Assembly (NCBI RefSeq): GCF_015351405.1
Contig: NZ_JADKMY010000001.1
Coordinates: forward strand, 1 to 64,000
Reading direction: 5' to 3'
Source: Corynebacterium suicordis DSM 45110
Lineage (GTDB): Bacteria; Actinomycetota; Actinomycetes; Mycobacteriales; Mycobacteriaceae
Length of the DNA: 64,000 bases
Positions 10,001-18,251 of this stretch are shown piece after piece. Position 1 is the stretch's first letter, and the number at the start of each line of letters is the position of its first letter. A program made the translations under genes and the position numbers. The notes below the pieces were generated by a model that was given only the letters and a program-made list of their open reading frames with translations, was not told the origin of the DNA and did not search any database.

Positions 10001-10607
10001 GGATTCGGAAGATAATTCCGAGGCTTACGAGTGGATCGGCGATTACCAGCCACTCGATATCGGCACCGCTCCGGAGTGGCGCAACATGCGCGTGCCGCAG
10101 GAGGCAATCCCCGAGGGCGCAGAGGTGATTCGCATCCGTGCCGTGGATACCAACCTCACCCCGGATCAGTGGTTGGCCTTCACCCCACCGCGCGCACCTG
10201 AGATGAAGTCGCTCAATGAGGTGATCGGTAGCGAGGCTCCCGGGCTGATCGACTGGTCCGCTGCCCTGCAGTTCCCTTGCCAGCGCCCGTATGACCACAA
10301 TGCTGGTGTAGCGGAAGTGCCTGAGTTCCGTATTTCTCCGGACCACACGGCACGCCGTGCGCACAGCCCGGTCATGGATTACATGGGTGGTGGCGCCTTG
10401 GGTCTCAGTGATATGACCACCAGCGCTACAGAGCTGCCCACGTATCTCCGGGATGATTGGCAGCGAGATTGGGGCGTGCTGGATCGTCTCCTCGTTGCGT
10501 CTTCGGGCGACGGCACCGCTCCAAAGCCCGCGGAGATCACCCATTCTGAGACCACGGAATTGGGTACCTACTACCCCGGACCGATGAAGATCACCACCAA
10601 GGACTAG
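7044..10607 (+). CDS. emb: Arabinosyltransferase Emb (EmbA/B/C family)
   Basis: An 1187-residue GT-C arabinosyltransferase (GT53) that extends the arabinan of arabinogalactan from decaprenyl-phospho-arabinose; the Emb proteins are the targets of ethambutol. A first helix near residues 33-52 is followed by a periplasmic domain. About twelve more helices follow, with the GT-C acidic motif in NTADDGYI near residue 293. A C-terminal periplasmic carbohydrate-binding-type domain fills residues 750-1187. Residues 820-900 are a Ser/Asp/Glu-rich low-complexity insertion within that domain. Corynebacteria usually carry one emb gene, as seen here, rather than three. The GTG start is leaderless-like. A strong hairpin terminator lies downstream. 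Confidence 0.93.
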   Translation: MTKPNLEKTDRTTATKITRKPAPSRKSVAQLKTFAIITGLLGFVLFCLTPILPVKQEHAEFTWPQGNDLTSVTAPLISYTPEKIDLTLPIQEIRNLTPGETTALSTVPENSDDASLRGMFVRSTSDGMDVVVRNVVPLSLTTEQVEDLGSDAVLRINADHEHFRAWIPDESDSDGTPYDGVIQDDVRPMVTGIYSELVNTPKTAEDAKEAGINATISVDSRFTSKPTVIKLLAMGLGLVMMVLSLVGLHRIDQLDGRRGGRFLPRQWWKPRLLDVVVGGFLVAWFFIGANTADDGYILTMARVSEESGYMANYYRWYGVPESPIGFPFYDLLALMAKVSTASIWMRLPALAAGLIVWMILSREVLPRLGAKIDQRQVAHWTMAAMFLIFWMTYNNGTRPEPIIALFSLLAWVSFERAIASHRLLPAAIGTIFATLALGAGPTGLMAVAALLASLGAIIRIAIRRLPALGAEKGSSKGSITVGMLAQIAPFLAAGTAILVGVFGDQTLRSVLEATSVRSAVGPSIPWYQEYLRYTALLETTVDGSFPRRFTILMLLFAFGVVIASTLRNGKVPGAAKGPSTRLMLVIVGTMFFMVFTPTKWTHHFGVYAGVGAALLALAAVAASHFSLSSRRNRVLFIGASLMLFALALAGTNGWWYISSYGVPWWDKTLQLGGIEASSVMLFISLLVLVWGVLVGYLSDIRTARAQTDSEKEEIRAIEKRRTLRFTGLAAAPMAVLTAIVVVFSMASLAKGFVSQWPAYSVGKGNVMTLAGNSCQMASDVMVETDTNESFLTVAGGGKLKDSLTSDGARGFEPNNVPTRIEPGKSNSDSSSTPQTSVTSQDAYQNSGADSSSTGASATDGAGSPASSNDSADSSSSSEEESKSTKADDSGTTGGVSSEQGVNGSHAQLPFFLDSKKVPVLGSFTEGLQLPAHISSQWFELPELNESRPIITFSAAGEVAHIDMNGVFQYGQELKVEFGKKKSGKSVDSEDNSEAYEWIGDYQPLDIGTAPEWRNMRVPQEAIPEGAEVIRIRAVDTNLTPDQWLAFTPPRAPEMKSLNEVIGSEAPGLIDWSAALQFPCQRPYDHNAGVAEVPEFRISPDHTARRAHSPVMDYMGGGALGLSDMTTSATELPTYLRDDWQRDWGVLDRLLVASSGDGTAPKPAEITHSETTELGTYYPGPMKITTKD

Positions 10608-10644
10608 TTTCCTGAAGAGCTAATCTTTGAGCTGGTCCACAAGC

Positions 10645-10678
10645 AATGCCCCGCACGAGAGCAACCGTGCGGGGCATT
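10645..10678 (+). terminator. Rho-independent terminator after emb
   Basis: A perfect 13-bp stem (AATGCCCCGCACG pairing with CGTGCGGGGCATT) with an eight-base loop, followed by TTCTTG. It closes the aftA-emb unit and is symmetrical enough to act on both strands. Confidence 0.85.
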
Positions 10679-10723
10679 TCTTGTGCGATAACCCTCACGA
10701 ACAAACCAAGAGCTTGAGACATG

Positions 10724-10758
10724 CAAAAACCCCGGGGACTCCGCAGAGTTCCTCGGGG
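10724..10758 (-). terminator. Terminator of the GH25 muramidase gene
   Basis: Arms CCCCGGGGACTC and GAGTTCCTCGGGG pair with one bulge around a four-base loop. On the minus strand the hairpin is followed by GTTTTTGC, as expected for termination of the convergent muramidase gene. Confidence 0.75.
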
Positions 10759-10795
10759 CTTGTGAGCGTATCCCTCTCAGCTAAGCCGAGCTAGA

Positions 10796-12169
10796 TTACT
10801 GGTTCAGGTTGGCCAACGCGGTGTCCACTGCCTCTGGAGGAAGCGGGGTTCCTGCTGGGGCGGGCTGCACGGCATCGGCAGCCTCGGAGAGACGCTCCAG
10901 TGCCTCTGGATCAGCGGGAACTTCACCGTTGTTCAGCTTCGCGTTCCAGTCCTGGGTTCCGCCGAATGCCTTCAGGATGCCCAGCAGCTGGGAAACCTGT
11001 ACAGAGTTTCCGTTGGAAGCCAAGCCCATCAGCGCATCCACGGGGATTGGCTTGCCGGAAGCGTTGACTTCCTGCAGAGCGCTAGCCAGCGCGAGCAATG
11101 CTGGAAGGGCGGTCTTGGCTGCATCGGCGGTACCAGCGGTGGTTTCGCTGTCTGCACCCGATGAACTCAAAGCGCCGCTGCCCTGAAGCATGCCCAAGCC
11201 CTGGGTAACCAGGACTTCTGGGCCGAGGCGACCACCGGCAACTCCCAACAGGAGCATCAGGAAGTCGGTGGTCAAAGGGATGTCCACGCCAGTGGCGTGT
11301 TCGATCTCGTTGATCACGTCTGCTTCGGCACCGGTGGCGTCGCGAATAGGTTCCACGACCTCCGAAACGTTGCCCACCAACGTGCCACTCGGGGAGCCGG
11401 AAGCCAGCTGCTTGAGCTGGGCATCGGAGCCGTAGTACTCGTTGAGATCCACGTTGCCGCGGATGCCATTGACGTTTCCGCTATCGCTGTACTGCCAGAA
11501 CGTCACGCTCTTCCAGCCACCGGGGATGGTGGAAGGGAGGTTCTGGTTGTAGTACGCCAACCACAACGGGTACTGGGAGAACTCGGTGGTGTTGGCCATC
11601 TTGTCGATCCAGAAGCTGTAGTAGGTGTACATGATCGGATCGCGCCCGGTCTGCTTCTTGATCTCGTCGATCCAATCGCGCACCCAGTTCTGCAGGGAGA
11701 CGGGATCCAACCCACCGTTCTCCTCGAGGTCCAGCACGGGTGGCAAGGATGGCTGTGGGCCGGTGGCCAGTGCGGTGGCGTAGTAGCGCGCCTGGGCGCG
11801 GGCGGAACCGTAGCTGGGCTTTGCGTAGTGGTAGCTACCGGGGACCACTCCGGCCTCTTGGGCCTTGAAGGAGTCTGAGCTGAAGTATGGGTTGAGGTAG
11901 CCCACGCCTTCGGTGGCTTTGATGAAGGCGTAGCTCTGACCGGATGCCTTGACGGCCTTCCAGTCAATTGCTGCTCCGTTGGGGTGCTGGTGAGAGGCGA
12001 TATCCACGCCTGGCAGAGCCCAAGAAGGTACGGGGACGATATCAGTGGCGACCAGGGCCGCGACTGTTACCGCAGAACCGAGCAGAGCCGCTGTGGTTAA
12101 GCGTGCGGGGACGGTAGTGCGCGCAGAACGGCGCCAAGGCATAGAAAGCATAAGCAACACCATACCCAA
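10796..12169 (-). CDS. Secreted GH25 lysozyme-like muramidase
   Basis: A 457-residue exported protein. Residues 1-50 contain a basic stretch followed by a hydrophobic core and an Ala-rich end, so a Sec signal or anchor is likely. Residues 54-245 form a glycoside hydrolase 25 domain, which cleaves the MurNAc-GlcNAc bond of peptidoglycan. The catalytic acids are visible as VDIASH (Asp56) and LDLEEN (Asp147, Glu149). Residues 265-457 are Ala/Leu/Gly-rich with no cell-wall-binding repeat that I recognise. Several in-frame ATGs (12169, 12163, 12151, 12142) are possible and no good ribosome site separates them. It may act in cell-wall turnover, near other envelope genes. Confidence 0.88.
   Translation of the reverse strand: MGMVLLMLSMPWRRSARTTVPARLTTAALLGSAVTVAALVATDIVPVPSWALPGVDIASHQHPNGAAIDWKAVKASGQSYAFIKATEGVGYLNPYFSSDSFKAQEAGVVPGSYHYAKPSYGSARAQARYYATALATGPQPSLPPVLDLEENGGLDPVSLQNWVRDWIDEIKKQTGRDPIMYTYYSFWIDKMANTTEFSQYPLWLAYYNQNLPSTIPGGWKSVTFWQYSDSGNVNGIRGNVDLNEYYGSDAQLKQLASGSPSGTLVGNVSEVVEPIRDATGAEADVINEIEHATGVDIPLTTDFLMLLLGVAGGRLGPEVLVTQGLGMLQGSGALSSSGADSETTAGTADAAKTALPALLALASALQEVNASGKPIPVDALMGLASNGNSVQVSQLLGILKAFGGTQDWNAKLNNGEVPADPEALERLSEAADAVQPAPAGTPLPPEAVDTALANLNQ
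11334..11354 (+). repeat. Dispersed GTGGCGTCG word, weak tail
   Basis: Exact core, tail CGAATAGGTTCC, inside the GH25 gene. Confidence 0.4.
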
Positions 12170-12327
12170 TGGTCACAAGATTAACACCCGTTACAGCTGT
12201 CACATTCGCAACATAAATCACAATATTCACTTAAATAGCAGCGAAACCGCAGGTTAAACGCACGCGCTTCCCCGAAAGAAAACAGAAAATTTTTCCGGGA
12301 AAAGTGTCCCAATTGGGATCTTTAGGT

Positions 12328-13299
12328 TTAATACACCTTGCTATACACCGTGACGGCTGGCTCCAGCCCGGCGCGTTGCAGCGGCTTTAACCTCCGCTGG
12401 TTGGCCACGATCAACCACACCACCGTGCCGGCCAGCATCAGCCACAGCACCACCCTGAACACCAGATTCGTGGCCCCGGACCACTCCAGGGGGAACTGCG
12501 CATTCCACGCGAAGTGCGCGCTCATGGCCAGCGCACCCCATCCGGCCAACTGCAGAAATCGCGCTGGGTGGCCTAAGCGCGGACCCTCATACATGGCTTT
12601 CCCGATTCCATAACCCACGATGCCCGTCATCAGCATGTGCAGCAAAGGAACCAGGATCAGGCGCATTCCATAGAAAACGATCACCCCGTACACATCAGAT
12701 TCGGGATGCAGCACGGCCAGATTCAGCGCGTACGTCATGTGCTCCACTGCGCCAAAGCCCAGGCCCACCAGCATTCCCGCTACTAATCCATGCCACGGAC
12801 GGTTCCACCAGGCTCGGCCAATCCACAGCAGGATCCACACTCCCAGCCCTTTGAGCACCTCTTCCGGCACCGCAGCCGCCAGGGACATGGACAGCGCATG
12901 CAACCCCAGCTTTTCCGAAACGCTCAGCCACGGGAAGGAAAACACTGCTCCGGCAAGCGTGGCCGCTACCACTCCTCCCCAGGCCAGAGCCATCAGCACC
13001 AATCGCAGAGGTGTGCCCCGGCTGATGGGAAGCAGCTTGATCGCCAGCGAAACCAACCCCAGTTCGGCGAAACAAATGCAGAGAGCCAGAATCATCGTGC
13101 CCACCCACTCGTCCGAACGGGGAAGGGCAAACAGCAATTCCATCCCCAGAGCTACGGATAGCGGGATGAGCAGCACCAGATACACCACGAACCACGCGTC
13201 CTTGAACAGCGTGAGCTTCGGCCGCACCTCTGCGGGAACGCTCTCATGGAATGCGCGCGGCACATGTGTGGCCACCCAGCGCTTCTTCGGTTTATTCAT
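12328..13299 (-). CDS. PrsW-family intramembrane metalloprotease
   Basis: A 323-residue membrane protein with about eight helices. The family's motifs are present in order: PEEVLK (Glu146, Glu147, Lys150), FGAVEH (Glu186), a helix His in LLHML (His221) and HFAWN (His262). PrsW proteins of Firmicutes cleave anti-sigma factors; actinobacterial members are mostly uncharacterised. The gene starts eight bases before the upstream hypothetical gene ends, so the two are probably coupled and may act together in envelope signalling. A 12-bp palindrome (12308-12319) lies just past the stop. Confidence 0.85.
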   Translation of the reverse strand: MNKPKKRWVATHVPRAFHESVPAEVRPKLTLFKDAWFVVYLVLLIPLSVALGMELLFALPRSDEWVGTMILALCICFAELGLVSLAIKLLPISRGTPLRLVLMALAWGGVVAATLAGAVFSFPWLSVSEKLGLHALSMSLAAAVPEEVLKGLGVWILLWIGRAWWNRPWHGLVAGMLVGLGFGAVEHMTYALNLAVLHPESDVYGVIVFYGMRLILVPLLHMLMTGIVGYGIGKAMYEGPRLGHPARFLQLAGWGALAMSAHFAWNAQFPLEWSGATNLVFRVVLWLMLAGTVVWLIVANQRRLKPLQRAGLEPAVTVYSKVY

Positions 13300-14086
13300 G
13301 CTGATCCACCGAATCCACCAGTTCTGCCCTCGTCTGCTCCACCTGATCGGCAGTGGCTGCGGCGATTTCCAGTGTCACCAGCGTGCCTCCCATCTGCTCG
13401 TCTTCCCCCGGGCGGAAAAAACTCACAATCTCGGTGGGTTGCGTGGCATCACCCGTAGAATCCTCAGACTGCAAACCCTGCACGGAATACACTTCCTCCG
13501 CGCCTGAATCCCGCAACACCAACGGGTTCTCCCGCTTAGCCTGGCTGGTGAACGGCTGCACCGCGGATTCCTGCACGTCCTCCAACCCCATCGCGCGAGC
13601 ACTGCGGGCCACCGCCAGCGGCACGTTGCTCACTCCCCCAACCCCATACATTCGCACCACCGCGTCCTGGCAGGAAAACGTAGCCACACCCATTTCCAGC
13701 GTGCTGCGCACCTCGCACTCCCCCAGTGCGTGGAAAGTCACGGGCCATTCGGGATCCGTGAGCACGGACTCAGCCAGGGCATCCTTTAGTTCCATCGGAG
13801 GGAGATCCGCTGGTTGGTTCAGGGTGGCGTCGATAAGAAAAGGAAAGCCCAGAGTTCCCACCAGACCCGCAATCACGATGAGCGAGTACGCCCACACGCG
13901 GTTCTTGGCCAGCGGAACGGGACGAAACTGCTGGTTGGGGTCACCGTGCGGTGGCCAAGTGGGTTGCATCGGCTGTCGCATCGGTTGCGGGACGGGCTGG
14001 AGCATCTGCGGCGGCAAGGCGGGAGGCACGGGAAACCGCACTCGGTGCTGGGGATTGTGCCGCGGCGGAAATTGTTGTGGATGCAT
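13292..14086 (-). CDS. Membrane-anchored hypothetical with Pro-rich N-terminus
   Basis: A 264-residue protein. Residues 1-55 are rich in Pro, Gln, His and Met and would face the cytoplasm. One helix spans about residues 63-85, and the rest is predicted to be outside the membrane. The external part has two Cys residues (in LGECEVR and TFSCQDA) that could form a disulfide, a pattern seen in many corynebacterial anchored proteins. No family recognised. It overlaps the PrsW gene by eight bases, so a substrate or partner role is possible but is only inference. It contains a good copy of the dispersed GTGGCGTCG word. Confidence 0.7.
   Translation of the reverse strand: MHPQQFPPRHNPQHRVRFPVPPALPPQMLQPVPQPMRQPMQPTWPPHGDPNQQFRPVPLAKNRVWAYSLIVIAGLVGTLGFPFLIDATLNQPADLPPMELKDALAESVLTDPEWPVTFHALGECEVRSTLEMGVATFSCQDAVVRMYGVGGVSNVPLAVARSARAMGLEDVQESAVQPFTSQAKRENPLVLRDSGAEEVYSVQGLQSEDSTGDATQPTEIVSFFRPGEDEQMGGTLVTLEIAAATADQVEQTRAELVDSVDQHE
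13824..13844 (+). repeat. Dispersed GTGGCGTCG word
   Basis: Exact core with strong tail ATAAGAAAAGGA, in the anchored hypothetical gene. Confidence 0.65.
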
Positions 14087-14134
14087 GACGCCTTCAGGCT
14101 AGGGAGAGGCCGAACACCTGTCTTGGGTGCCGTC

Positions 14135-14140
14135 TATGGT
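14135..14140 (+). promoter_or_regulatory. -10 hexamer of M13 peptidase gene
   Basis: TATGGT ends exactly seven bases before the ATG at 14148, with no ribosome site between, consistent with a leaderless transcript. Confidence 0.4.
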
Positions 14141-14147
14141 GGTGGGC

Positions 14148-16229
14148 ATGACTGAATTGAACAATACTTCCCCAGCGGACAACCTCCCAGATGATATTTC
14201 TGAAGCCCCCAGTGGGCGGGTGAGCGTGGCGCAGGATTTGTATCGTCATGTCAACGGCGCGTGGCTGAGCAGCCATCACATTCCGGCGGATCGCGCTGTG
14301 GACGGCACCTTCCACCAGCTCCGTGACCAGGCCGAGGAGGACGTGCGCGCCATCATCGAGGCCGCAGCGCAGGAAGAGCCCCACGGCCGGGTGGGCGCGT
14401 TATACGGCAGCTTCATGGATGAAACCGGGATTGAGCAGGCAGGTCTTTCGGTTCTCGACGCCGACCTCAACCCAATCCGCGATGCGAACAGCATGGAGGA
14501 TTTGGCTCGCGCGCTGGGCCAGCTGGATGTCACCGGTGTGGGTGGTGCCGTGGGTTATTGGGTGGAGAAGGATTCCGGTTCCGATGTAGAGCGTGCTTAC
14601 CTGGTGCAGACCGGTTTGGGTTTGCCGGATGAGGCGTACTACCGCGAGGAGCAGCACGCGCAGACGCGCGAGGCTTATGTGGAATTCGTGCAGGACATGC
14701 TGGAGCTGGCGAAGTCGCAGGCGCGTCCGGGGCGGTTTGCTGAGGCGAGCGCTGCGGAATCCGCGAAGGCCTTGATGGATTTTGAGACCCGTTTGGCTGC
14801 GGGTCATTGGGATCAGGTGGCCAGCCGTGATGCCGATAAGACGTATAACCCCACGTCCGTGGAGGATTTGCCCAGCGGTTTCCCCTTCCGGGAATGGCTG
14901 CAGGCCACGCATGTGGATGTGGAATCTGCGGGCGGATCCACCATCGTGGTGTGCCAACCCAGCTACTTGGAGCACGTGGCGGAACTGGCTGCGGGCGAAG
15001 ACGCAGCTGAGCTGGATACGTGGAAACTGTGGGCGTATTGGAGTGTGCTGCGTCAGCGCGCCGGGCTGTTGCCGCGGGAGATCGGCACGCGCAATTTCGA
15101 TTTCTATGGCCGCACGCTGAGCGGATCCACTGAACAGCGGGCACGTTGGAAGCGTGGCGTGAGCCTGGTGGAAGGCCAGGTTGGTGAAGAAGTGGGCAAG
15201 AAATTCGTGGCCGAGCACTTCCCTGCCGCATACAAGGACACCATGCTCACGCTGGTGGATTACTTGATCGCCGCGTACCGCGAGCGGATCGAGAAGCTGG
15301 AGTGGATGACGCCCGAAACCCGCGAAAAGGCGCTGGTGAAGCTGGGTAAGTTCCAGGCGAAGATCGGCTACCCGGATAAGTGGCGCAGCTTCGAGGGGTT
15401 GGAGTTCGGTACTGCCGGAGCAGACGTGATGGACAACGTGCGCGCGGCCAGCGAATTCAACCACGATTATGAAGTGAACAAGCTGGGTAAGCCCAGCGAT
15501 AAGGAAACCTGGTTCGCCACCCCGCAGACCGTGAACGCCTTCTATAACCCGGTGAAGAATGACATCACCTTCCCCGCTGCCATCCTCCGCCCACCGTTCT
15601 TCGATCCAGAAGCGGATATGGCCGGCAACTTCGGCGCAATCGGTGCCGTGATTGGGCATGAGATCGGCCACGGTTTCGATGACCAGGGCTCCAAATACGA
15701 TGGCGATGGCAACCTCAACTCCTGGTGGACCGATGAGGATCGCCAAGCGTTCACCAAGCTGACTGATCAGCTGGTGGTGCAGTTTGAAGGGCTGGTGCCC
15801 ACCGGGCTTAAGCAGCGCGGCATTGAGGAACACCACGTCAACGGCGCGTTCACACTCGGTGAGAACATCGGTGACCTCGGCGGATTGGGCATCGCCGTGG
15901 TGGCTTTGCGCCGCTATCTGGCTGATCAGGGGCAGGATTTCGAAACCGCTCCGAAGCTGCCGGTGGAAGGCCTGGTGGACGTGGAGGGTAACCCGGACAC
16001 CACCGAAAACTCAGCTTTGCAGCGCGTATTCCTGCGCTGGGCGCGCATCTGGCAGACCGCCATTCGCCCGCAGATGGCGGTGCAGTACGTGTCTATCGAC
16101 CCGCACTCCCCTGCCGAGTTCCGCTGCAACGTGGTGAGCAGCAATATCGCGGAGTTCTACCAGGCCTTCGATATCGCCCCCACCGATGAGATGTGGCTGG
16201 ACGAAGATTCCCGCGTCACCATTTGGTAG
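14148..16229 (+). CDS. pepO: M13-family zinc metallopeptidase (PepO/neprilysin-like)
   Basis: A roughly 693-residue zinc endopeptidase of the neprilysin family, the usual length. The zinc motif HEIGH lies near residue 504, preceded by the family sequence GAVIG. The third ligand Glu is in the ENIGDLGG motif near residue 570. The C-terminus ends in VTIW, matching the typical C-x-x-W-like ending of the family. No signal peptide is evident, so it may be cytoplasmic or leave by a non-classical route; a GTG 21 bases upstream would only add seven residues. The mycobacterial homologue Zmp1 affects host interaction, but a role here is not shown. Confidence 0.9.
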   Translation: MTELNNTSPADNLPDDISEAPSGRVSVAQDLYRHVNGAWLSSHHIPADRAVDGTFHQLRDQAEEDVRAIIEAAAQEEPHGRVGALYGSFMDETGIEQAGLSVLDADLNPIRDANSMEDLARALGQLDVTGVGGAVGYWVEKDSGSDVERAYLVQTGLGLPDEAYYREEQHAQTREAYVEFVQDMLELAKSQARPGRFAEASAAESAKALMDFETRLAAGHWDQVASRDADKTYNPTSVEDLPSGFPFREWLQATHVDVESAGGSTIVVCQPSYLEHVAELAAGEDAAELDTWKLWAYWSVLRQRAGLLPREIGTRNFDFYGRTLSGSTEQRARWKRGVSLVEGQVGEEVGKKFVAEHFPAAYKDTMLTLVDYLIAAYRERIEKLEWMTPETREKALVKLGKFQAKIGYPDKWRSFEGLEFGTAGADVMDNVRAASEFNHDYEVNKLGKPSDKETWFATPQTVNAFYNPVKNDITFPAAILRPPFFDPEADMAGNFGAIGAVIGHEIGHGFDDQGSKYDGDGNLNSWWTDEDRQAFTKLTDQLVVQFEGLVPTGLKQRGIEEHHVNGAFTLGENIGDLGGLGIAVVALRRYLADQGQDFETAPKLPVEGLVDVEGNPDTTENSALQRVFLRWARIWQTAIRPQMAVQYVSIDPHSPAEFRCNVVSSNIAEFYQAFDIAPTDEMWLDEDSRVTIW

Positions 16230-16275
16230 GTGCGCGGGTGGGGTGAGGGCGCGGGCTGCCCGCTAACCCCCGCCC

Positions 16276-17094
16276 CTATTTCGGCTGGAAATCCTCCGGC
16301 GCGAAGAGATCCGGCTCATGGGCTTCATCCATCTCCGGGGTGTATTCCTCCACCTCGGCCAGGTTGAGCAGAGCGCCGGTGGGATCCTGAATGGTGGCCA
16401 TCCGGCCAAATTCAGAAACCCATGGGGTGCGCACGACGGTGCCGCCCAGGGATTCCACCTGCGCCACTGCTTCATCCACGTTGAGCACGCCCATGTAGAG
16501 CGTCCACATGGAGGGCTGCCCCTCCAGGCCTGCGGTGTCCCACATGCCTGCCAGGGGGTTGGCCTCCCACTCACCCGTGGCATAACGGAACTCATCGGTA
16601 TCGTTCATCAGCTTGATATCCCACCCGGAGAGCTGGTGGTAGAACTCCAGCGTGGCATCCCAGTTCTTGCCAACCATGAGCTCGTGCCACACCGGGGTGC
16701 CCGGCTCACCAGCAGCAAAGAATGCCTGCTCATCCGAGGGACGCTTCAAGCCGATGGTGGCTCCACTGGGATCCACCAGCACGCTCATCTTGCCGCGTGG
16801 GCCAAGATCGCGTGGTTCCAAAGCGCTTTCCGCTCCTGCCTTCACGGCGTTCTTGTGCACTGTTTCCAGCTGCGGTGCGTACAACATCAGCCCCCAGATC
16901 GGCGAAGACGTTTCCGGGATCTTGCCGATCCCCGCCACGGGCATGCCCGAGCGCTTCGCGGTGAGGTACCCCTCGGATTCCTCTACGAATTCCCACCCGA
17001 AAAGCGGGCCGTAGAAGTCCTGCGCGGTCTGCAGATCCGTGGTGGCCAGGTCCAGCCAGATGGGCATTCCAGGTTCAGCTACCAGTGCTGGCAT
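16276..17094 (-). CDS. VOC-superfamily protein with two glyoxalase-like domains
   Basis: A 272-residue protein with two tandem vicinal-oxygen-chelate modules, roughly residues 8-125 and 140-260. Each has the beta-alpha-beta-beta-beta pattern and conserved Trp-His-type openings (IWLDLATT and VWHELMV). Such proteins include hydroxylases, resistance proteins and dioxygenases, and the substrate cannot be inferred. The start is ATG at 17094, chosen because GGAGGA lies eight bases upstream and the ATG overlaps the stop of the S4 gene as TAATG; an upstream GTG is itself part of the ribosome site. Coupled translation with the S4 protein is likely. Confidence 0.82.
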   Translation of the reverse strand: MPALVAEPGMPIWLDLATTDLQTAQDFYGPLFGWEFVEESEGYLTAKRSGMPVAGIGKIPETSSPIWGLMLYAPQLETVHKNAVKAGAESALEPRDLGPRGKMSVLVDPSGATIGLKRPSDEQAFFAAGEPGTPVWHELMVGKNWDATLEFYHQLSGWDIKLMNDTDEFRYATGEWEANPLAGMWDTAGLEGQPSMWTLYMGVLNVDEAVAQVESLGGTVVRTPWVSEFGRMATIQDPTGALLNLAEVEEYTPEMDEAHEPDLFAPEDFQPK

Positions 17095-17432
17095 TACATG
17101 TTCCTCCACTTTTCGGGATCAAAATCATCGTCGGCGGTAGCTTCATCGAAGTATTCGCCGAGGTCATCATCGTCTTCTTGTTCGACGCCACCTCCGGCGC
17201 CCACCACGCGCGTCACCGCCAACACGTCATTGGTTTCGGGATCCAGCATCGCCACTTCATCGCCGTGGCGCAGTACCTTGCCCCGGCGAGTGTCTACTTC
17301 ACCGTTCACGGTGATTACTCCTGAGGCAATGACTTCCTTGGCCAGCCCTCCGGTCTCCACGAGGTTGGCCAGTTTGATGAACTGCCCGAGGCGGATTTCC
17401 GCGTCTCGGATGGGGATGTCCTGAATCTGCAT
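17094..17432 (-). CDS. Small S4-domain RNA-binding protein (YbcJ-like)
   Basis: A 112-residue protein. Residues 1-75 match an S4 fold, with IRLGQFIKLANLV as the first helix and the GVITVNGEV turn typical of the YbcJ/YaaA group that binds structured RNA. The tail (residues 85-112) is very acidic, with an Asp/Glu run. ATG at 17432 is preferred over GTG at 17438 because a TAGACT hexamer ends exactly seven bases upstream, fitting a leaderless transcript. It is the first gene of a two-gene unit with the VOC protein. A copy of the dispersed word lies in the region encoding the acidic tail. Confidence 0.8.
   Translation of the reverse strand: MQIQDIPIRDAEIRLGQFIKLANLVETGGLAKEVIASGVITVNGEVDTRRGKVLRHGDEVAMLDPETNDVLAVTRVVGAGGGVEQEDDDDLGEYFDEATADDDFDPEKWRNM
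17171..17191 (-). repeat. Dispersed GTGGCGTCG word
   Basis: Exact core with tail AACAAGAAGACG, in the region encoding the acidic tail of the S4 protein. Confidence 0.65.
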
Positions 17433-17506
17433 GCCCACTAGTCTATGCCCTGAGTCTTTCGGCCTTCACTCGCGGAGCGTTCAGGCATGAGCCACGCACG
17501 AAAACC

Positions 17507-18202
17507 TCACAGCACCGCGAGGATCTTCTCTATCCCGCCATGCAGCAAGAAGAGTGCAAGGAGCAGGAAGATTGCTCCCGCGATCATTTCAATCAGCGGG
17601 TTGATCTGCCGCAGCTTCTCCGCCCACGCGGGCAGGCTCACCATCCAGGCGAATCCGCAGAACCAGAGCAGCCCCACGGCTGTCATCATCAGCAGCACCA
17701 GCAGGCGTTCGGGGACACTGATGTCTACCGGCAGGAACTGGGCAAAGACAGCGCCGAAGAACAGCAGGGCCTTGGGGTTGGACAGGTTGGTGGCCAGTCC
17801 CAACCGCCAAGCCTGTGATGGGGTGAGCTCGGTGGCGGAAACCGCAGCGCTTGCTGGATGTGCTTGTGGGTCAGGGGTGGCGTCGGAAAGAGAAGATTTT
17901 TGCTTTAAGCGCTGCTCGCGCCACCCGCCGAGGAGCGAGCCGATGCCCATGCGCAGGAGGAATAGCCCACCGGCCAGGTACAGAACGGCGAGGATCCAGG
18001 GGAAGGCGGCGATGAGCGCCGATAGGCCTGCCATGGTGACGACGGGCCACAGGATATTGCCCGTGCAGATTCCCACTGCCACCCACAGGGCGGCTCGGCG
18101 GGAACGCGAGCCCACACGGATGAGCTGCACCGTGTCCGGCCCCGGCGAGGCGATGGCGGCGATCCAGGTGCCCAATAATCCCAGGTAAGCGGCAAGAGTC
18201 AT
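17507..18202 (-). CDS. LysE-family amino acid/solute exporter
   Basis: A 231-residue inner-membrane protein with about six helices and the family's opening segment (IASPGPDT, near residue 18), which marks LysE/RhtB exporters. A variable cytoplasmic loop between helices 3 and 4 (about residues 95-130) is Ser/Ala/Pro-rich and carries a copy of the dispersed GTGGCGTCG word. The substrate is not predictable: relatives export basic, branched or hydroxylated amino acids. It stands alone on the minus strand between the S4/VOC pair and gltD. Confidence 0.85.
   Translation of the reverse strand: MTLAAYLGLLGTWIAAIASPGPDTVQLIRVGSRSRRAALWVAVGICTGNILWPVVTMAGLSALIAAFPWILAVLYLAGGLFLLRMGIGSLLGGWREQRLKQKSSLSDATPDPQAHPASAAVSATELTPSQAWRLGLATNLSNPKALLFFGAVFAQFLPVDISVPERLLVLLMMTAVGLLWFCGFAWMVSLPAWAEKLRQINPLIEMIAGAIFLLLALFLLHGGIEKILAVL
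17877..17897 (+). repeat. Dispersed GTGGCGTCG word
   Basis: Exact core with tail GAAAGAGAAGAT, in the region encoding the variable loop of the LysE exporter. Confidence 0.65.
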
Positions 18203-18251
18203 GCGCGTTTAGACCGAGAAATTACTGCGGCACCTGGAAGGTCGGCGCAGG